Below, piece after piece: positions 1-9,561 of a stretch of 64,000 bases of DNA. The translations under genes and the position numbers were made by a program. Source of the stretch: Lysinibacillus xylanilyticus (GTDB taxonomy: Bacteria > Bacillota > Bacilli > Bacillales_A > Planococcaceae); assembly GCF_001183605.1 (NCBI RefSeq), contig NZ_LFXJ01000005.1, positions 2,176,809-2,240,808 of the forward strand, in the 5' to 3' direction. How positions within the stretch are numbered: the stretch's first letter is position 1; every line of letters starts with the position of its first letter. The notes below the pieces were generated by a model. The model saw only the letters and a program-made list of their open reading frames with translations. It made no database searches and had not been told where the DNA came from.

Positions 1-135
1 TGTATGCAGGTTGTTAATTTCTTCAGCTTGATCAGTTCGATGTGTCCATAAAAGTGTATCATGCCCATTTTCTGCAAGTACCATCGCTAGTGCTGTACCC
101 CAAGAGCCTGCCCCTAACACACAAACTTTTTCCAT
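1..135 (-). CDS. gpsA: NAD(P)H-dependent glycerol-3-phosphate dehydrogenase, N-terminal part (partial)
   Basis: Only the first 45 codons are inside the window; the rest lies to the left. The start [17 protein letters not shown] is the Rossmann-fold dinucleotide-binding motif (GxGxxG, here GAGSWG) typical of GpsA, which reduces dihydroxyacetone phosphate to sn-glycerol-3-phosphate for phospholipid synthesis in the cytosol. The ATG is preceded by a strong AAGGGAGGA ribosome site at 142-150. It lies downstream of der on the same strand, as in Bacillus, but a terminator separates them, so it probably has its own promoter in 150-270. The identity is secure because motif and synteny agree, although most of the protein is unseen. 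Confidence 0.9.
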   Translation of the reverse strand, partial: MEKVCVLGAGSWGTALAMVLAENGHDTLLWTHRTDQAEEINNLHT

Positions 136-269
136 TCAAAATCCTCCCTTGTTAAGAAAAGATAATTCACTCTTATAGTTACGAAAAACGCTAGAGAAAG
201 GCTTACAACAATAAACCTTGCAAAGCATCTTATGGTAGACATTAGATAAATCATACTTTCCTTTCTTGT

Positions 270-307
270 AAAAAGACGCCACCCAACAATTATTGTCGGG
301 CTGGCGT
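270..307 (-). terminator. Rho-independent terminator of der
   Basis: A GC-rich hairpin (CGCCA/TGGCG outer stem, CCC/GGG inner, one bulge) is followed on the minus strand by TCTTTTTAC, about 20 bases after the der stop. Confidence 0.8.
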
Positions 308-327
308 ATTGTATGTGTATATTTTTC

Positions 328-1638
328 CTAAGCACGAGCACGGGAAATTAAACGAATTGGCGTTCCTTCAAAATCAAATGTTTCTCGAATACGATTTTCT
401 AAAAATCGCTCATAAGAGAAATGCATTAGCTCAGGCTCATTAACAAACACCACGAACGTCGGTGGCTGTATCGCAACTTGAGTAGCATAGTAGATACGAA
501 GACGGCGGCCTTTATCAGCTGGTGCTGGATTACGTGCCACAGCATCCTCAATAACTTCATTAAGGATAGATGATTGAATTCGCATTGCATGATTTTCACT
601 TACACGTTGTATAATCGGTAAAATTTGATGTACACGTTGCTTTGTATTGGCTGAAACAAAAATAATTGGTGCGTAGTCTAAGAATAAGAAATGCTCACGA
701 ATTTGTTGTGTAAAGACGTTCATTGTTTTTTCATCTTTTTCAATAGCATCCCATTTATTAACTACAATAACAATAGCTTTTCCTGCTTCATGTGCATAGC
801 CTGCAATTTTTTTATCTTGTTCTTGAATGCCTTCTTCTGCATTTAGAACGACTAAAACAACATCAGAGCGTTCAATTGCACGTAACGCACGCAATACAGA
901 GTATTTCTCTGTCGTTTCGTATACTTTCCCTTTTTTACGCATACCTGCAGTATCAATAATGACATATTCCTGATCATCATACTCATAAGGCGTGTCAATT
1001 GCATCTCGAGTAGTACCTGCGATATTACTTACAATAACGCGGTCTTGGCCTAAAAATGCATTTACTAACGAAGATTTCCCCACATTTGGACGACCAATTA
1101 ACGAGAATTTAATGACCTCTTCCCCATATTGATCTTCATCTTCCTTAGGGAAATGTTTTGCGCATTCATCCAATAAATCCCCTAAGCCTAAGCCGTGCGA
1201 ACCAGAAATTGGCCAAGGCTCACCAAAGCCAAGGGCATAGAAATCATAAATCATCTCGCGCATATCCGGGTTATCAATTTTATTCACTGCTAAAACGACC
1301 GGTTTTTTTGTTTTGTATAAAATTTTTGCAACTTGCTCATCAGCAGCTGTTACACCTTCACGACCATTTGTCATAAAGATAATAACGTCCGCCTCATCAA
1401 TGGCAATCTCAGCTTGTTGACGAATTTGCTCTAAAAACGGCTCGTCCCCAATCTCAATACCACCTGTATCAATAATATTAAAATCATGTGCTAACCACTC
1501 TGCCGAACTATAAATACGGTCGCGTGTAACTCCTGGAATGTCTTCCACTATCGATACACGTTCTCCAACGATACGATTAAAAATCGTCGACTTACCTACG
1601 TTCGGACGACCTACGATGGCTACTACTGGTTTCGTCAT
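328..1638 (-). CDS. der: Ribosome-assembly GTPase Der (EngA)
   Basis: Der is a cytosolic double GTPase needed for 50S subunit maturation. The 436-residue length matches the family. Two consecutive G domains are visible: first G1 GRPNVGKS at residues 10-17, G3 DTGG near 57 and G4 NKID near 119; second G1 GRPNVGKSS near 181, DTAG near 229 and NKWD near 294. They are followed by the C-terminal KH-like domain ending in a basic tail. The ATG at 1638 gives the canonical [11 protein letters not shown] start. It lies upstream of gpsA and downstream of the rpsA-like gene, with a terminator on each side, so it is probably monocistronic. Confidence 0.97.
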   Translation of the reverse strand: MTKPVVAIVGRPNVGKSTIFNRIVGERVSIVEDIPGVTRDRIYSSAEWLAHDFNIIDTGGIEIGDEPFLEQIRQQAEIAIDEADVIIFMTNGREGVTAADEQVAKILYKTKKPVVLAVNKIDNPDMREMIYDFYALGFGEPWPISGSHGLGLGDLLDECAKHFPKEDEDQYGEEVIKFSLIGRPNVGKSSLVNAFLGQDRVIVSNIAGTTRDAIDTPYEYDDQEYVIIDTAGMRKKGKVYETTEKYSVLRALRAIERSDVVLVVLNAEEGIQEQDKKIAGYAHEAGKAIVIVVNKWDAIEKDEKTMNVFTQQIREHFLFLDYAPIIFVSANTKQRVHQILPIIQRVSENHAMRIQSSILNEVIEDAVARNPAPADKGRRLRIYYATQVAIQPPTFVVFVNEPELMHFSYERFLENRIRETFDFEGTPIRLISRARA

Positions 1639-1855
1639 CTGTACTTCATCCTTCCAACTTCTTGTCTTTCGCTATTATACACGAAAAATGCCATTATATC
1701 ATATCATATCCATAAAAGAGTGCGCTATGTACAGTTCTGTTCATTTCTCTGGAATTTATTTCATCGTTACCTCTTAAATCTTGTGGTTCGATGTGGCTAT
1801 CCTCGCTTTGACTTATTCTATCCATTTCTTTGATTCTACTATCCGGTTCCTCCAT

Positions 1856-1890
1856 ATAAAAAGCGAGGATACAAACTGCATCCTCGCTTG
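1856..1890 (-). terminator. Rho-independent terminator of the S1-domain gene
   Basis: A perfect 10-bp stem (AAGCGAGGAT / ATCCTCGCTT) with a 9-base loop is followed by a T-rich tract on the minus strand, just after the stop at 1897. Confidence 0.85.
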
Positions 1891-1896
1891 CCTTGT

Positions 1897-3033
1897 TTAT
1901 TTAAAATTTTTCAGTTTATCGCCAATGACATCACCGAAAGAGAAGCCTGTGTTTTCTTCTGGTAATTCATAGTCGACTACTTCCTCTGCGTCAGGATTTT
2001 CAAGTAAATCCTTAATGCTCAATGCTAAGCGGCCATCTTCAGCATTAACGTCAAGCACTTTTACCTGTACATCCTGTCCTTCTTTTAGAGCTTCGTGTGG
2101 CGTGTTTATATGCTTATGCGCAATTTGCGAAATATGCACTAAACCTTCTACACCTGGGAAAACTTCCACAAATGCTCCAAATGAAGTAAGACGTTTTACT
2201 TTTCCATCTAGCACTGTCCCTTTAGCTGCACGCTCTTCGATGTGTGACCAAGGACCAGGAATCGTGTCCTTAATGGATAGTGAAATACGCTCATTTTCTG
2301 GGTCTACAGAAAGGACTTTTACCTTCACCTCTTGTCCTTCTGATAAAACCTCGCTCACATCACTCACATGTTCATGAGACACTTGTGAAATATGCACAAG
2401 GCCATCAATACCACCAAGGTCAATAAATGCACCAAATGAAGCGATACGCTGTACTTTACCATCTAAAACATCACCAGTTTTAATTTGGTTAATAACATCT
2501 TTCTTTTGAGTAGCTTTTTCAGCTTCCACTACAGCACGATGTGATAAAATTAAGCGATTTTTTTCTTTATCAAGCTCAACAATTTTGAAGCTAAGGGATT
2601 TGCCTTTATAGTCTTCAAAATCATCAACAAAGTAGTCTTCTACTAGGGATGCTGGAACGAAGCCACGTACTCCTAAATCAACGACAAGACCGCCTTTAAC
2701 AATATCTTTTACTTCCGCTTCGAAAATTTCCCCAGCGTTGAATTGTTGCTCAAGTGTATCCCATGCTTTTGCAGCATCTACTTTACGTTTTGATAATACA
2801 TAGTTTTCTTCTTCAACTTTTGTAATCATCAACTCCAACTCATCCCCAACAGAAATTACGTCAGACGCTTTTTCAATGTGTAAGCTTGATAGTTCACTTA
2901 TTGGTACAATACCGTCAAATGGTGCACCTGGAATTGAAACAGTTACCGCTTTTTCATCAACTTGCTCTGCAATACCTTTGACGATATCACCTTCGTTAAA
3001 CGTTTGTTCTGCATAGTTCATTTCTTCAGACAT
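1897..3033 (-). CDS. ypfD: Four-S1-domain RNA-binding protein (ribosomal protein S1 homologue, YpfD)
   Basis: The protein consists of four S1 RNA-binding OB-fold repeats at about residues 15-85, 101-168, 187-256 and 272-342. The last two carry the classic SFGAFVxxxGxxGLVHISQ core. At 378 residues it is close to the B. subtilis YpfD length and shorter than the six-domain E. coli S1. It is expected to bind mRNA, possibly at the ribosome, although in Bacillus this homologue is not a stoichiometric ribosomal protein. The start has an AAGGAGGG ribosome site. It sits downstream of cmk, the same pairing seen in many bacteria, separated from it by a terminator. Confidence 0.93.
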   Translation of the reverse strand: MSEEMNYAEQTFNEGDIVKGIAEQVDEKAVTVSIPGAPFDGIVPISELSSLHIEKASDVISVGDELELMITKVEEENYVLSKRKVDAAKAWDTLEQQFNAGEIFEAEVKDIVKGGLVVDLGVRGFVPASLVEDYFVDDFEDYKGKSLSFKIVELDKEKNRLILSHRAVVEAEKATQKKDVINQIKTGDVLDGKVQRIASFGAFIDLGGIDGLVHISQVSHEHVSDVSEVLSEGQEVKVKVLSVDPENERISLSIKDTIPGPWSHIEERAAKGTVLDGKVKRLTSFGAFVEVFPGVEGLVHISQIAHKHINTPHEALKEGQDVQVKVLDVNAEDGRLALSIKDLLENPDAEEVVDYELPEENTGFSFGDVIGDKLKNFK

Positions 3034-3089
3034 ATGTAACCCTCCTTCGCATCTTCCCTTACTATTTTATTCGAAATTGAAGATAAAGA

Positions 3090-3138
3090 CAAAAATAAAT
3101 CCTTTAAATTCAAAAATTGTCTGAAATTTTAGGATTTA
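3090..3138 (-). terminator. Terminator of cmk
   Basis: An AT-rich hairpin (AAATCCT / AGGATTT outer stem, AAATTT inner) overlaps the cmk stop and is followed by ATTTTTG on the minus strand. Confidence 0.6.
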
Positions 3139-3810
3139 TATCATTTTTTCTTGCGCTAATTTTAAAATGGCCTGTGCAGCTTCATCAATTGATAATGCTG
3201 TCGTATCTAAAAATGTGGCATCTGCTGCCTGAATTAGTGGCGATGCTTCACGCTCGCTATCCATTTTATCGCGCAGGGCAATTTCCTCTTGAAGCTTTTC
3301 GATAGAAGATTCAATTCCTCGTTTTTGATTATCAATAAAACGACGTCTTGCTCTCTCTTCTACAGTTGCAGACATAAAGATTTTTAGTTCTGCAGTCTTT
3401 AATACATGCGTAGCAATATCGCGCCCATCCATAACAACACCACCATTAGCCGCAAGTTTTTGTTGCTGTGCTACTAATAGTTCACGTACTTTAGCGTGGG
3501 CCGCTACTTGTGAAACAGATGAAGTTACCTCATTTGATCGAATTTCTGCCGACACATTCTTCCCGTCTAAAAAGACAAGTTGTCCTTCAGAAGAAGGCTT
3601 TAATTCAATTGTGCTAGATGCTAGCATTTCTGCTAATTTTGTTTCATCATCTAAATGTATGTTTTGTTGCATTGCTTTATACGTCACAGCACGATACATA
3701 GCACCTGTGTCGATATAAGTAAATCCAAGTGCCTCTGCAACAATTTTCGCGATTGTGCTTTTCCCAGCACCAGCCGGTCCATCAATCGCAATTTGAATGC
3801 TTTTTTTCAT
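3136..3810 (-). CDS. cmk: Cytidylate kinase
   Basis: It transfers phosphate from ATP to CMP/dCMP in the cytosol. The P-loop GPAGAGKST is at residues 11-19, followed by DTGAMYRAVT (NMP-binding region) and VMDGRDIATHVL, and a late RRRFIDNQKRG segment typical of Cmk. At 224 residues it is the normal family length. The ribosome site is only a weak AGGGAAG. It is followed by the S1-domain gene on the same strand. Confidence 0.96.
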   Translation of the reverse strand: MKKSIQIAIDGPAGAGKSTIAKIVAEALGFTYIDTGAMYRAVTYKAMQQNIHLDDETKLAEMLASSTIELKPSSEGQLVFLDGKNVSAEIRSNEVTSSVSQVAAHAKVRELLVAQQQKLAANGGVVMDGRDIATHVLKTAELKIFMSATVEERARRRFIDNQKRGIESSIEKLQEEIALRDKMDSEREASPLIQAADATFLDTTALSIDEAAQAILKLAQEKMI

Positions 3811-3846
3811 ATTCTTCCCTACTTTCTATCACACCATATTGTATCA

Positions 3847-3877
3847 TAAAAAAGCCCTCTTTAAGCAGAGGGCTTTC
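3847..3877 (-). terminator. Bidirectional-looking terminator downstream of dgrA
   Basis: A perfect stem AAGCCCTC / GAGGGCTT with an 8-base loop has six T residues on the minus strand. It lies about 300 bases past dgrA, between the structured repeat and cmk. Confidence 0.8.
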
Positions 3878-3994
3878 TTAAATCAAAAATACTACTCGAT
3901 TTGAAGGTGTGTAAACTCCCTGCAAAATTTCATGGTATTTTCCACTCACCAATAGTGAATGGGAAGACCAATCAATTATGCCTCGACATAAATT

Positions 3995-4165
3995 GCGTCA
4001 GCAGGCTTTGGGCCAACAAATGTTTTTTCGCGAAAGCGTAGTGCTAACGTAGCGTCAGCGGCACGATGTTGGTCACTCAGTCGTTGCCACAGGAAGTGGC
4101 GTTCTTAGACTGAGTTCCGCTATTTCAGCAGTTAATTGGACACCCACTTTAAGAAGTTAATAAGC
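3995..4165. repeat. Dispersed structured intergenic repeat, copy A
   Basis: The 3811-4173 gap holds no gene but this repeat. It begins GGGCCAACAAATGTTTT and contains a nested hairpin: outer ACTCAGTC (4075-4082) with GACTGAGT (4108-4115), inner GCCAC (4086-4090) with GTGGC (4096-4100). The same plan with different paired bases recurs near 7160, 7267, 8334 and, reversed, 51635. The compensatory changes point to a conserved fold. Function is unknown. Confidence 0.75.
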
Positions 4166-4173
4166 GTAAAAAA

Positions 4174-4833
4174 TCAAGCATCAAAAGGATTTATTTCTTT
4201 ACGACGATTCACTAATTGACGTTCAAAGCAGAAACGAACAATATGCTGTTGGTCTACATCATCAGTATCTGTTAATTGAATAGTCGCAATTTTTTGGTCA
4301 TCATTTTCGAATATACGAACAACCGTCGCATCTGTGACCACGTATTTTGCATCCCCATTGGCAAAAGGTAAAACGATTGTTAACTTAACCTCATCATCAT
4401 CTTGAAAAGCAATTGCCCCTTTCAAGGTCACTGCCAAACCACCTGCACTAATATCCGTTGTTACTAGCTGATATTTGTAATCCTTAAACTGTATCGCTAC
4501 ATCCACAGGTGTTTCCACACGTACATATTCACGACGTTGAATTTTGATAAAGTCATCTGCTTTTGGACAATGCAACATAATCATAGGTATATTACCAGCT
4601 TTACGTCCAATCACTTCAGTATTGAATGCAAATGAATGCTTATCCTCTGTGCGAAAAGTTGCTCTAAATTCAGATCCATCTATTAAAAAAGCGGTTTTCT
4701 TTGTGGCAACATTTATTGGATAATCGATATAAATAATACTTTCTTTTTGCTCTACAACTTTACAGCGGAATTTTTCAACACGTTCTGTATAAGTTGGTTC
4801 AAGTTCTAATTGAGTACCAATTTTTATTTCCAT
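4174..4833 (-). CDS. dgrA: PilZ-domain cyclic-di-GMP receptor (DgrA/YpfA-like, flagellar brake)
   Basis: A cytosolic c-di-GMP sensor that in B. subtilis slows flagellar motility. An N-terminal YcgR-like beta-barrel domain is followed by a PilZ domain carrying both ligand motifs: RREYVR (RxxxR) near residue 103 and DISAGG (D/NxSxxG) near 125. I place the start at the ATG at 4833 (MEIKIG), six bases after GGGGAG; an upstream in-frame start would add 17 residues without a ribosome site. The resulting 219 residues match the B. subtilis protein. It lies downstream of ypeB, as in Bacillus. Confidence 0.9.
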   Translation of the reverse strand: MEIKIGTQLELEPTYTERVEKFRCKVVEQKESIIYIDYPINVATKKTAFLIDGSEFRATFRTEDKHSFAFNTEVIGRKAGNIPMIMLHCPKADDFIKIQRREYVRVETPVDVAIQFKDYKYQLVTTDISAGGLAVTLKGAIAFQDDDEVKLTIVLPFANGDAKYVVTDATVVRIFENDDQKIATIQLTDTDDVDQQHIVRFCFERQLVNRRKEINPFDA

Positions 4834-4917
4834 GAGCATCTCCCCGAACACAAATATACCTATATTATCGCATGAGATGCTCACTTTGGCTATATGAACT
4901 GGTAGTTTTTTCTTATA

Positions 4918-6201
4918 TCAAGTTAAATATTCCACTTTTAAAACGTTGTGATTTTCAGCGTCAATAACAATTCTGAATGTTTCTTGCGCGTTTTTATCAC
5001 GGACCGCAATTACCTCATAGCAAAGACGTTGTTCATATGAACCGTTATCAGTATAAATATTTCTTACTTCTTGTACTTTCACATCATCATCGAAGAAAGT
5101 TTTCCAATCAATTGGTTTTGCAGTTTGTGGTTTAATCGTCTCTGCCTGAATATATTCCATCGCATTTACACCAAGTAACTCGCCTGTATCCTTAGCAAGT
5201 TTTAATTGCACCCCATCTGCATAAACCAATGCATTATCGCCTGGGTGAACCCGTGCAAATGTCACATGCCATGCTTGATGGTTTTCACGAGATTCCACAA
5301 ATGCAACATCACTCATTCCAAGTCGTTTTACATTTTCTTCAGCTTTTTTCATAATTTCATCTTGTGATAGCCTTGCTTCATCTACTGGACGTTCCACTAA
5401 ATAGGATATTAAATGTCCACCCTTTTCTGTTAGATCAACATATCCTAAACGAATATCTTGGTGGAATTGGATATGATAAAACGGATATGGTGCAGTATCG
5501 CTACTTTTCGTTACAGTAAATGTTGCATCTTTTAAGATAGGGAATAATTGTTTTACTTTTTCCAATGCTTCTTTTTCAGTAATGACTGAATCTTGTAATG
5601 CTTTAAGCTCTATTTTTTTCTGCCAATCCGATTCACTTAATGTAAGTGGGAAGTCTTTTTCGCTGTAATCCTTTAATGTCTTTTGAACATTATCAAATGT
5701 TGTATTTGGGTTCTTAGTATCTACTTGTCGTAACCAGACATCCATCTTACCGTTGTTTTTATAAAAATCTACTGTTGCTGCTGACCAATCATCTGAGAGT
5801 GATTGTAAATTTGTAGAGATTTGTGGCATTTTTTCTCGCCAAGCTTCGTAATCACCTGTTTCAGCTGTTTTCTTTGCCTCATCTCCTAGACGCCCTAAGT
5901 AACTTAGCCAGTCGTTAGACATTTCCTGCCCGATAGGAATATTCGACATCGAAGATCGAACGTCAGAGCTTAGTCGCCAAACAGAATCTAACTCATTGTG
6001 AATGGCATTGTCATCCCGAAACAATAGAGATTGTGAAACAGATCGCTGTAAATGCGATAATTTCTCTGATGCATCCGTTAAATTATCTGTGTACTGAGCT
6101 AGCACAGTACGTTGTAAACTTACATTTTTTCCGTGCATATTAATGCTATATGCCCCTAAGCCAATAACTGCCGCAGTGAGTATAACGAGCATAGTTCTCA
6201 T
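4918..6201 (-). CDS. ypeB: Germination protein YpeB
   Basis: YpeB is a spore inner-membrane protein that localises and stabilises the cortex hydrolase SleB and is broken down during germination. An N-terminal hydrophobic segment (residues 2-20) acts as anchor, followed by a helical region and two C-terminal PepSY-like domains (about 215-290 and 290-427). At 427 residues it is slightly shorter than B. subtilis YpeB. The ribosome site GGAGG is strong. It is 15 bases downstream of sleB, so the two are co-transcribed, as in Bacillus. Confidence 0.95.
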   Translation of the reverse strand: MRTMLVILTAAVIGLGAYSINMHGKNVSLQRTVLAQYTDNLTDASEKLSHLQRSVSQSLLFRDDNAIHNELDSVWRLSSDVRSSMSNIPIGQEMSNDWLSYLGRLGDEAKKTAETGDYEAWREKMPQISTNLQSLSDDWSAATVDFYKNNGKMDVWLRQVDTKNPNTTFDNVQKTLKDYSEKDFPLTLSESDWQKKIELKALQDSVITEKEALEKVKQLFPILKDATFTVTKSSDTAPYPFYHIQFHQDIRLGYVDLTEKGGHLISYLVERPVDEARLSQDEIMKKAEENVKRLGMSDVAFVESRENHQAWHVTFARVHPGDNALVYADGVQLKLAKDTGELLGVNAMEYIQAETIKPQTAKPIDWKTFFDDDVKVQEVRNIYTDNGSYEQRLCYEVIAVRDKNAQETFRIVIDAENHNVLKVEYLT

Positions 6202-6216
6202 TTTTTTCCTCCTTCC

Positions 6217-7038
6217 TTATGAACAGAAAATGTGTTCACCAATTCGTTTAATTTGAGGTCGTGACCAAATCCACTTACTTGTAGCTGTTTTAGGATTAAA
6301 ATAATAAAGTGCATTTTCTGAAGGATCCCATCCATTCATAGCATCAAGAACTGCTTCTTTTGCACGTTCATTTGGTTCAAGCCAAATTTGTCCATCTGCC
6401 ACCGCAGTAAATGCTAGTGGTTGGAAAATAATACCTGAAATAGTATTTGGGAATTCAGGGCTTTCCAAACGATTTAAAATAACAGCCGCTACAGCCACTT
6501 GACCTTCATAAGGCTCTCCCCTAGCTTCACCATAAACCGCATTCGCCATTAACTGTATATCTCTGTCAGTATACTTTGGAGGTACTTGAGTTTTAGTCCC
6601 ATTATTATTACTACTACCGCTACTATTACCTCCTCCTCCACCACCGCCAGTGTTTGTTTTCACTTGCCGTTCAAGTGGAATGCCACCATAATAAGTAAAT
6701 TGATTTCCTGCATTTAATTGCGCTTTTACCCATCCTTCATCGTAATCTGAATAACCCGATAAAGCTTTTTTAGTTTTAGCGCCGGCTACCCCATCTACTG
6801 GTAAACCATATTTTTCTTGGAAAATTCGTAAAGCCCAATATGTGTTATAGCCAAATTTGCCATCAATTTTACTTTTATAAAATCCTAAGTATTGTAGCCT
6901 TGCCTGTAGCTCAATTACATCATCTCCATAAGCACCACGAGAAATCTGTTGCTCGGTAAATGCAATGGCGTCATTTTGCGGAATAGCAAATATACTAATC
7001 CCCAACATCAAGGCAAAAACTATGCTTACAAAACGCAT
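6217..7038 (-). CDS. sleB: Spore cortex-lytic enzyme SleB
   Basis: SleB is a lytic transglycosylase that degrades spore cortex peptidoglycan (muramic-delta-lactam) at germination. It shows a signal peptide (residues 1-25), a peptidoglycan-binding domain (about 30-90, GAYGDDVIELQARLQYLGFY), a Gly/Ser/Asn-rich linker with seven glycines, and a C-terminal hydrolase_2 domain with YGEARGE holding the expected catalytic Glu. The ATG at 7038 is eight bases from AAGGAG; in-frame starts at 7044 and 7047 are too close to it. A weak sigma-G-like promoter (TGTATA, 17 bases, CAAGCTA; 7060-7089) fits forespore expression but sits very near the ribosome site. Confidence 0.96.
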   Translation of the reverse strand: MRFVSIVFALMLGISIFAIPQNDAIAFTEQQISRGAYGDDVIELQARLQYLGFYKSKIDGKFGYNTYWALRIFQEKYGLPVDGVAGAKTKKALSGYSDYDEGWVKAQLNAGNQFTYYGGIPLERQVKTNTGGGGGGGNSSGSSNNNGTKTQVPPKYTDRDIQLMANAVYGEARGEPYEGQVAVAAVILNRLESPEFPNTISGIIFQPLAFTAVADGQIWLEPNERAKEAVLDAMNGWDPSENALYYFNPKTATSKWIWSRPQIKRIGEHIFCS

Positions 7039-7084
7039 TATCATCACTCCTTTTTTTCATAGCTTGAAACAAATGACTTATTTT

Positions 7085-7485
7085 ATACATATCAATTTTG
7101 CCTCGGCAAAATTTCGTCTGGAATCGGCTTTGTGCTTAAGCCTGCTAAATGCAGGTCAATTAGCCGTTATCACATGGATGCGATGCTTTTAGGCTAACAT
7201 CCTTTAAGAACTCCTTTCCGATTCCGCGACATCCACCAGAGGCTTTAGGCCAACACGACGTTGGTCACTCAGGCGTTTTCACAGGATGTGAAGCTCTTAG
7301 CCTGAGTTCCTCTATTTCAGCAATGTTTTCTGTACCGAAAGCGTAGCGACAGGTACAGGTGTTTGGACACCCGCTGAAAAGTAACTTAAATCCGTATTCA
7401 TCTCACCACCTATAAAGGAGGAAGATTTCTGTAGCTGACGCTTTGCTTTCGCTACAAAGAACACTTGCTGAAAGAAGTTAAAAAA
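7085..7485. repeat. Composite intergenic repeat block, structured-repeat copies B and C
   Basis: The 7039-7522 gap has no gene. It holds two copies of the nested-hairpin repeat: TTAGCC (7160-7165)/GGCTAA (7192-7197), and ACTCAGGC (7267-7274)/GCCTGAGT (7300-7307) with inner TTCACA/TGTGAA around GGA. A segment at about 7430-7485 (GCTTTCGCTACA ... TGCTGAAAGAAGTTAAAA) is shared with the 36-bp repeat near 62803-62907. This suggests serial insertion of repeat units between sleB and prsW. Confidence 0.7.
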
Positions 7486-7526
7486 TAGAAAAGCGCAGAA
7501 ATCTTTTTTAGATTTCTACGCTTTAT
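7480..7526 (-). terminator. Terminator of prsW
   Basis: A long hairpin (AAAGCGCAGAAATC pairing with GATTTCTACGCTTT) overlaps the prsW stop, with a T-rich tract on the minus strand. Confidence 0.85.
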
Positions 7527-8197
7527 ATTTTTTTATGCATATGCAAATGTTGTACTAGGTGATAGTGAGCGAGCTTGACTTTTCGTAGCCCAAACCACCA
7601 CAAAAATAGCATAAAGGGGATCATTAAATATACCCAATATCCTTTGAATGATAAAATTGTATTATATAAAATGTGTAATACTACCGGTGCACATAACGCC
7701 ATAGCAATCATTTCTTTCGTCTTTGCAAGCTTAGAAAACTTGGCACGTCCATAATAATAGCCCATTACAACACCGAACAAAGCATGACTTGATACTGGTA
7801 ATAATGCACGCATAAATGCAGTATTCAAACCGAAAGAAAATAAATAAAGCACATTTTCTATCGTGGCAAAACCAAGAGATATACTTGCACCATACAGTAT
7901 GCCATCATAGGGATCATCGAATTCTACATGATTGTAGATTGCGATTAAAAGTACAAACCATTTAAAAAACTCTTCAACTACACTAGAAAAAACTACATCT
8001 TGTAAATAAAGATAATGAAAGACCCCTTCCTCTGTTAATACATATTGTAAGAACAAGATCGGGAACGTTAAAAATGCGCCATACAAAAACGTTTGAAGTA
8101 AGGTTCTTCTTGGCTCCGTTGCCATCTGATTGCGCAAATAAAAGTAACTAAAAAGCGCTAGACCGGGAGCAATGGCAGCTGATAATAGAATGATCAT
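7523..8197 (-). CDS. prsW: Site-1 membrane protease PrsW
   Basis: An intramembrane glutamic protease that cuts the anti-sigma factor RsiW and so triggers release of sigma-W under envelope stress. It is polytopic, with several hydrophobic helices. The family motif EEFFK lies in VVEEFFKWFVLL, with a later SSHALFG histidine and HILYN, as expected for the CAAX-protease-like superfamily. I start at the ATG at 8197 (MIILLSAA), eight bases after AAAGGAG, giving 224 residues, close to B. subtilis. It follows the sleB region as in Bacillus. A sigma-W-like promoter precedes yuaF in the same window. Confidence 0.93.
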   Translation of the reverse strand: MIILLSAAIAPGLALFSYFYLRNQMATEPRRTLLQTFLYGAFLTFPILFLQYVLTEEGVFHYLYLQDVVFSSVVEEFFKWFVLLIAIYNHVEFDDPYDGILYGASISLGFATIENVLYLFSFGLNTAFMRALLPVSSHALFGVVMGYYYGRAKFSKLAKTKEMIAMALCAPVVLHILYNTILSFKGYWVYLMIPFMLFLWWFGLRKVKLAHYHLVQHLHMHKKI

Positions 8198-8277
8198 GAT
8201 GCCGGCTCCTTTCAAAAATCAATTTCGCCTTGACATAATTATGTTAAGATTTTAAAATTCTTGACATCCTTCTAATG

Positions 8278-8410
8278 AATAAACCAACAAATGTTTTCCG
8301 CGCGGAAATGAAGCGGTAGCGCAAAATGTTGGTTAACTTCGGCGTTTTCAAAGGATGTAAAATTCCTTATCCCAAGTTAATCTTTTTCTACCGATTATTG
8401 GACACTCGCA
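8278..8410. repeat. Dispersed structured intergenic repeat, decayed copy E
   Basis: The 8198-8564 gap contains a worn copy beginning AACCAACAAATGTTTTCCGCG. The outer stem is kept as TAACTTcGG (8334-8342) with CCcAAGTTA (8371-8379), but the inner stem is largely lost. The remainder of the gap is AT-rich and must hold the ansA promoter, which I cannot define confidently. Confidence 0.6.
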
Positions 8411-8564
8411 TAAAAAAACAAATCCGTATATCTCAGGTGGCAAACTTCTTCTGAGTCATTAAACTTCTGTTTTCGACAAAAAAATATCTGTTACACGAAG
8501 ATAAACTGATATTATTATACCATGATATGACATAAAACTTTTTAAAAGGAGATAAATAATTTTT

Positions 8565-9533
8565 ATGAAAAAAACAATTTTATTAATTCATACAGGTGGA
8601 ACTATTTCTATGGCGATGAGCGATGAAGGTGCCGTTATGCCAAACAAGGAAAATCCTTTAATGAAGGAAAGTAGTAAACTTGATGCACTTGCTTCAATTA
8701 TTGAAATGGAGGCTTTTAACCTCCCATCACCACATATTACACAAAAAGAAATGCTTAAATTACGCAATCTTATTATCGACAAAGTTTCAGAGGAGAAAAT
8801 AGATGGCGTTGTTATCACTCATGGTACAGATACATTAGAAGAAACAGCTTATTTTTTAGAGTTAACGACTGATTTATCAATTCCTATTGTCTTAACAGGT
8901 GCAATGCGCTCCTCAAACGAACTTGGTGCAGACGGTATTTATAATTTAGTAGAAGCTGTCCGTGTAGCCGTAGATGAAGAAGCTCGTGAGAAAGGTGTAC
9001 TAGTTGTCATGAACGACGAGGTCCACCTTGCTGTTAACACTACAAAAACAAGCACTAGTTCTGTAAATACTTTTCAGTCACCTCAATATGGCCCGATAGG
9101 ACTTATTACAAAATCAAGAATATTATTTCATCATGCACCTATCCGCCGTCAATATGTGGAAATTGATGGGTTATCAAAACGAGTAGCCATGCTGAAAGTG
9201 TATGCTGGCATGGAAGTTGACTTACTTGATGTAGTACTTGCATGTAAATATGATGGAGTTGTGTTAGAGGGACTTGGACAAGGCAACGTCCCTCCAACGG
9301 TTGTTAAAGGTATTGAAAGTCTTTTAGAGCGCGGTATTCCTGTTATACTCGTATCCCGTTGTTTTAATGGAATTGCAGAAGGTGTTTACGGCTATGTTGG
9401 CGGTGGCAAGATGCTCGAAGACTTAGGAACTATATTTGCAACCGGTATTAATGGTCAAAAGGCGCGATTAAAATTATTAATTGGACTCAACAAAGTAGGG
9501 GTTCCTCTTGATTTAAAAGAATTTTTCATGTAA
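8565..9533 (+). CDS. ansA: Type I (cytosolic) L-asparaginase
   Basis: It hydrolyses L-asparagine to aspartate and ammonia. Both active-site threonine motifs are present: TGGTIS near residue 12 and HGTDTLEETA near 86, with the Lys-containing second motif region downstream. There is no signal peptide, which supports the cytoplasmic type I class, and the 322-residue length fits. The ribosome site AAAGGAG lies an unusually long 13 bases from the ATG. It is transcribed alone and is convergent with the fusion gene at 9562, with only 28 bases between stops and no obvious terminator there. No ansB aspartase follows it, unlike the Bacillus ans operon. Confidence 0.93.
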   Translation: MKKTILLIHTGGTISMAMSDEGAVMPNKENPLMKESSKLDALASIIEMEAFNLPSPHITQKEMLKLRNLIIDKVSEEKIDGVVITHGTDTLEETAYFLELTTDLSIPIVLTGAMRSSNELGADGIYNLVEAVRVAVDEEAREKGVLVVMNDEVHLAVNTTKTSTSSVNTFQSPQYGPIGLITKSRILFHHAPIRRQYVEIDGLSKRVAMLKVYAGMEVDLLDVVLACKYDGVVLEGLGQGNVPPTVVKGIESLLERGIPVILVSRCFNGIAEGVYGYVGGGKMLEDLGTIFATGINGQKARLKLLIGLNKVGVPLDLKEFFM

Positions 9534-9561
9534 GGCTAATGTATTCAATATTCACTTATAG

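Noticed and set aside
4918..8197. Single sleB-ypeB-prsW operon
   Set aside because: prsW is followed by its own strong terminator and a 480-base repeat block before sleB, so only sleB-ypeB are co-transcribed.
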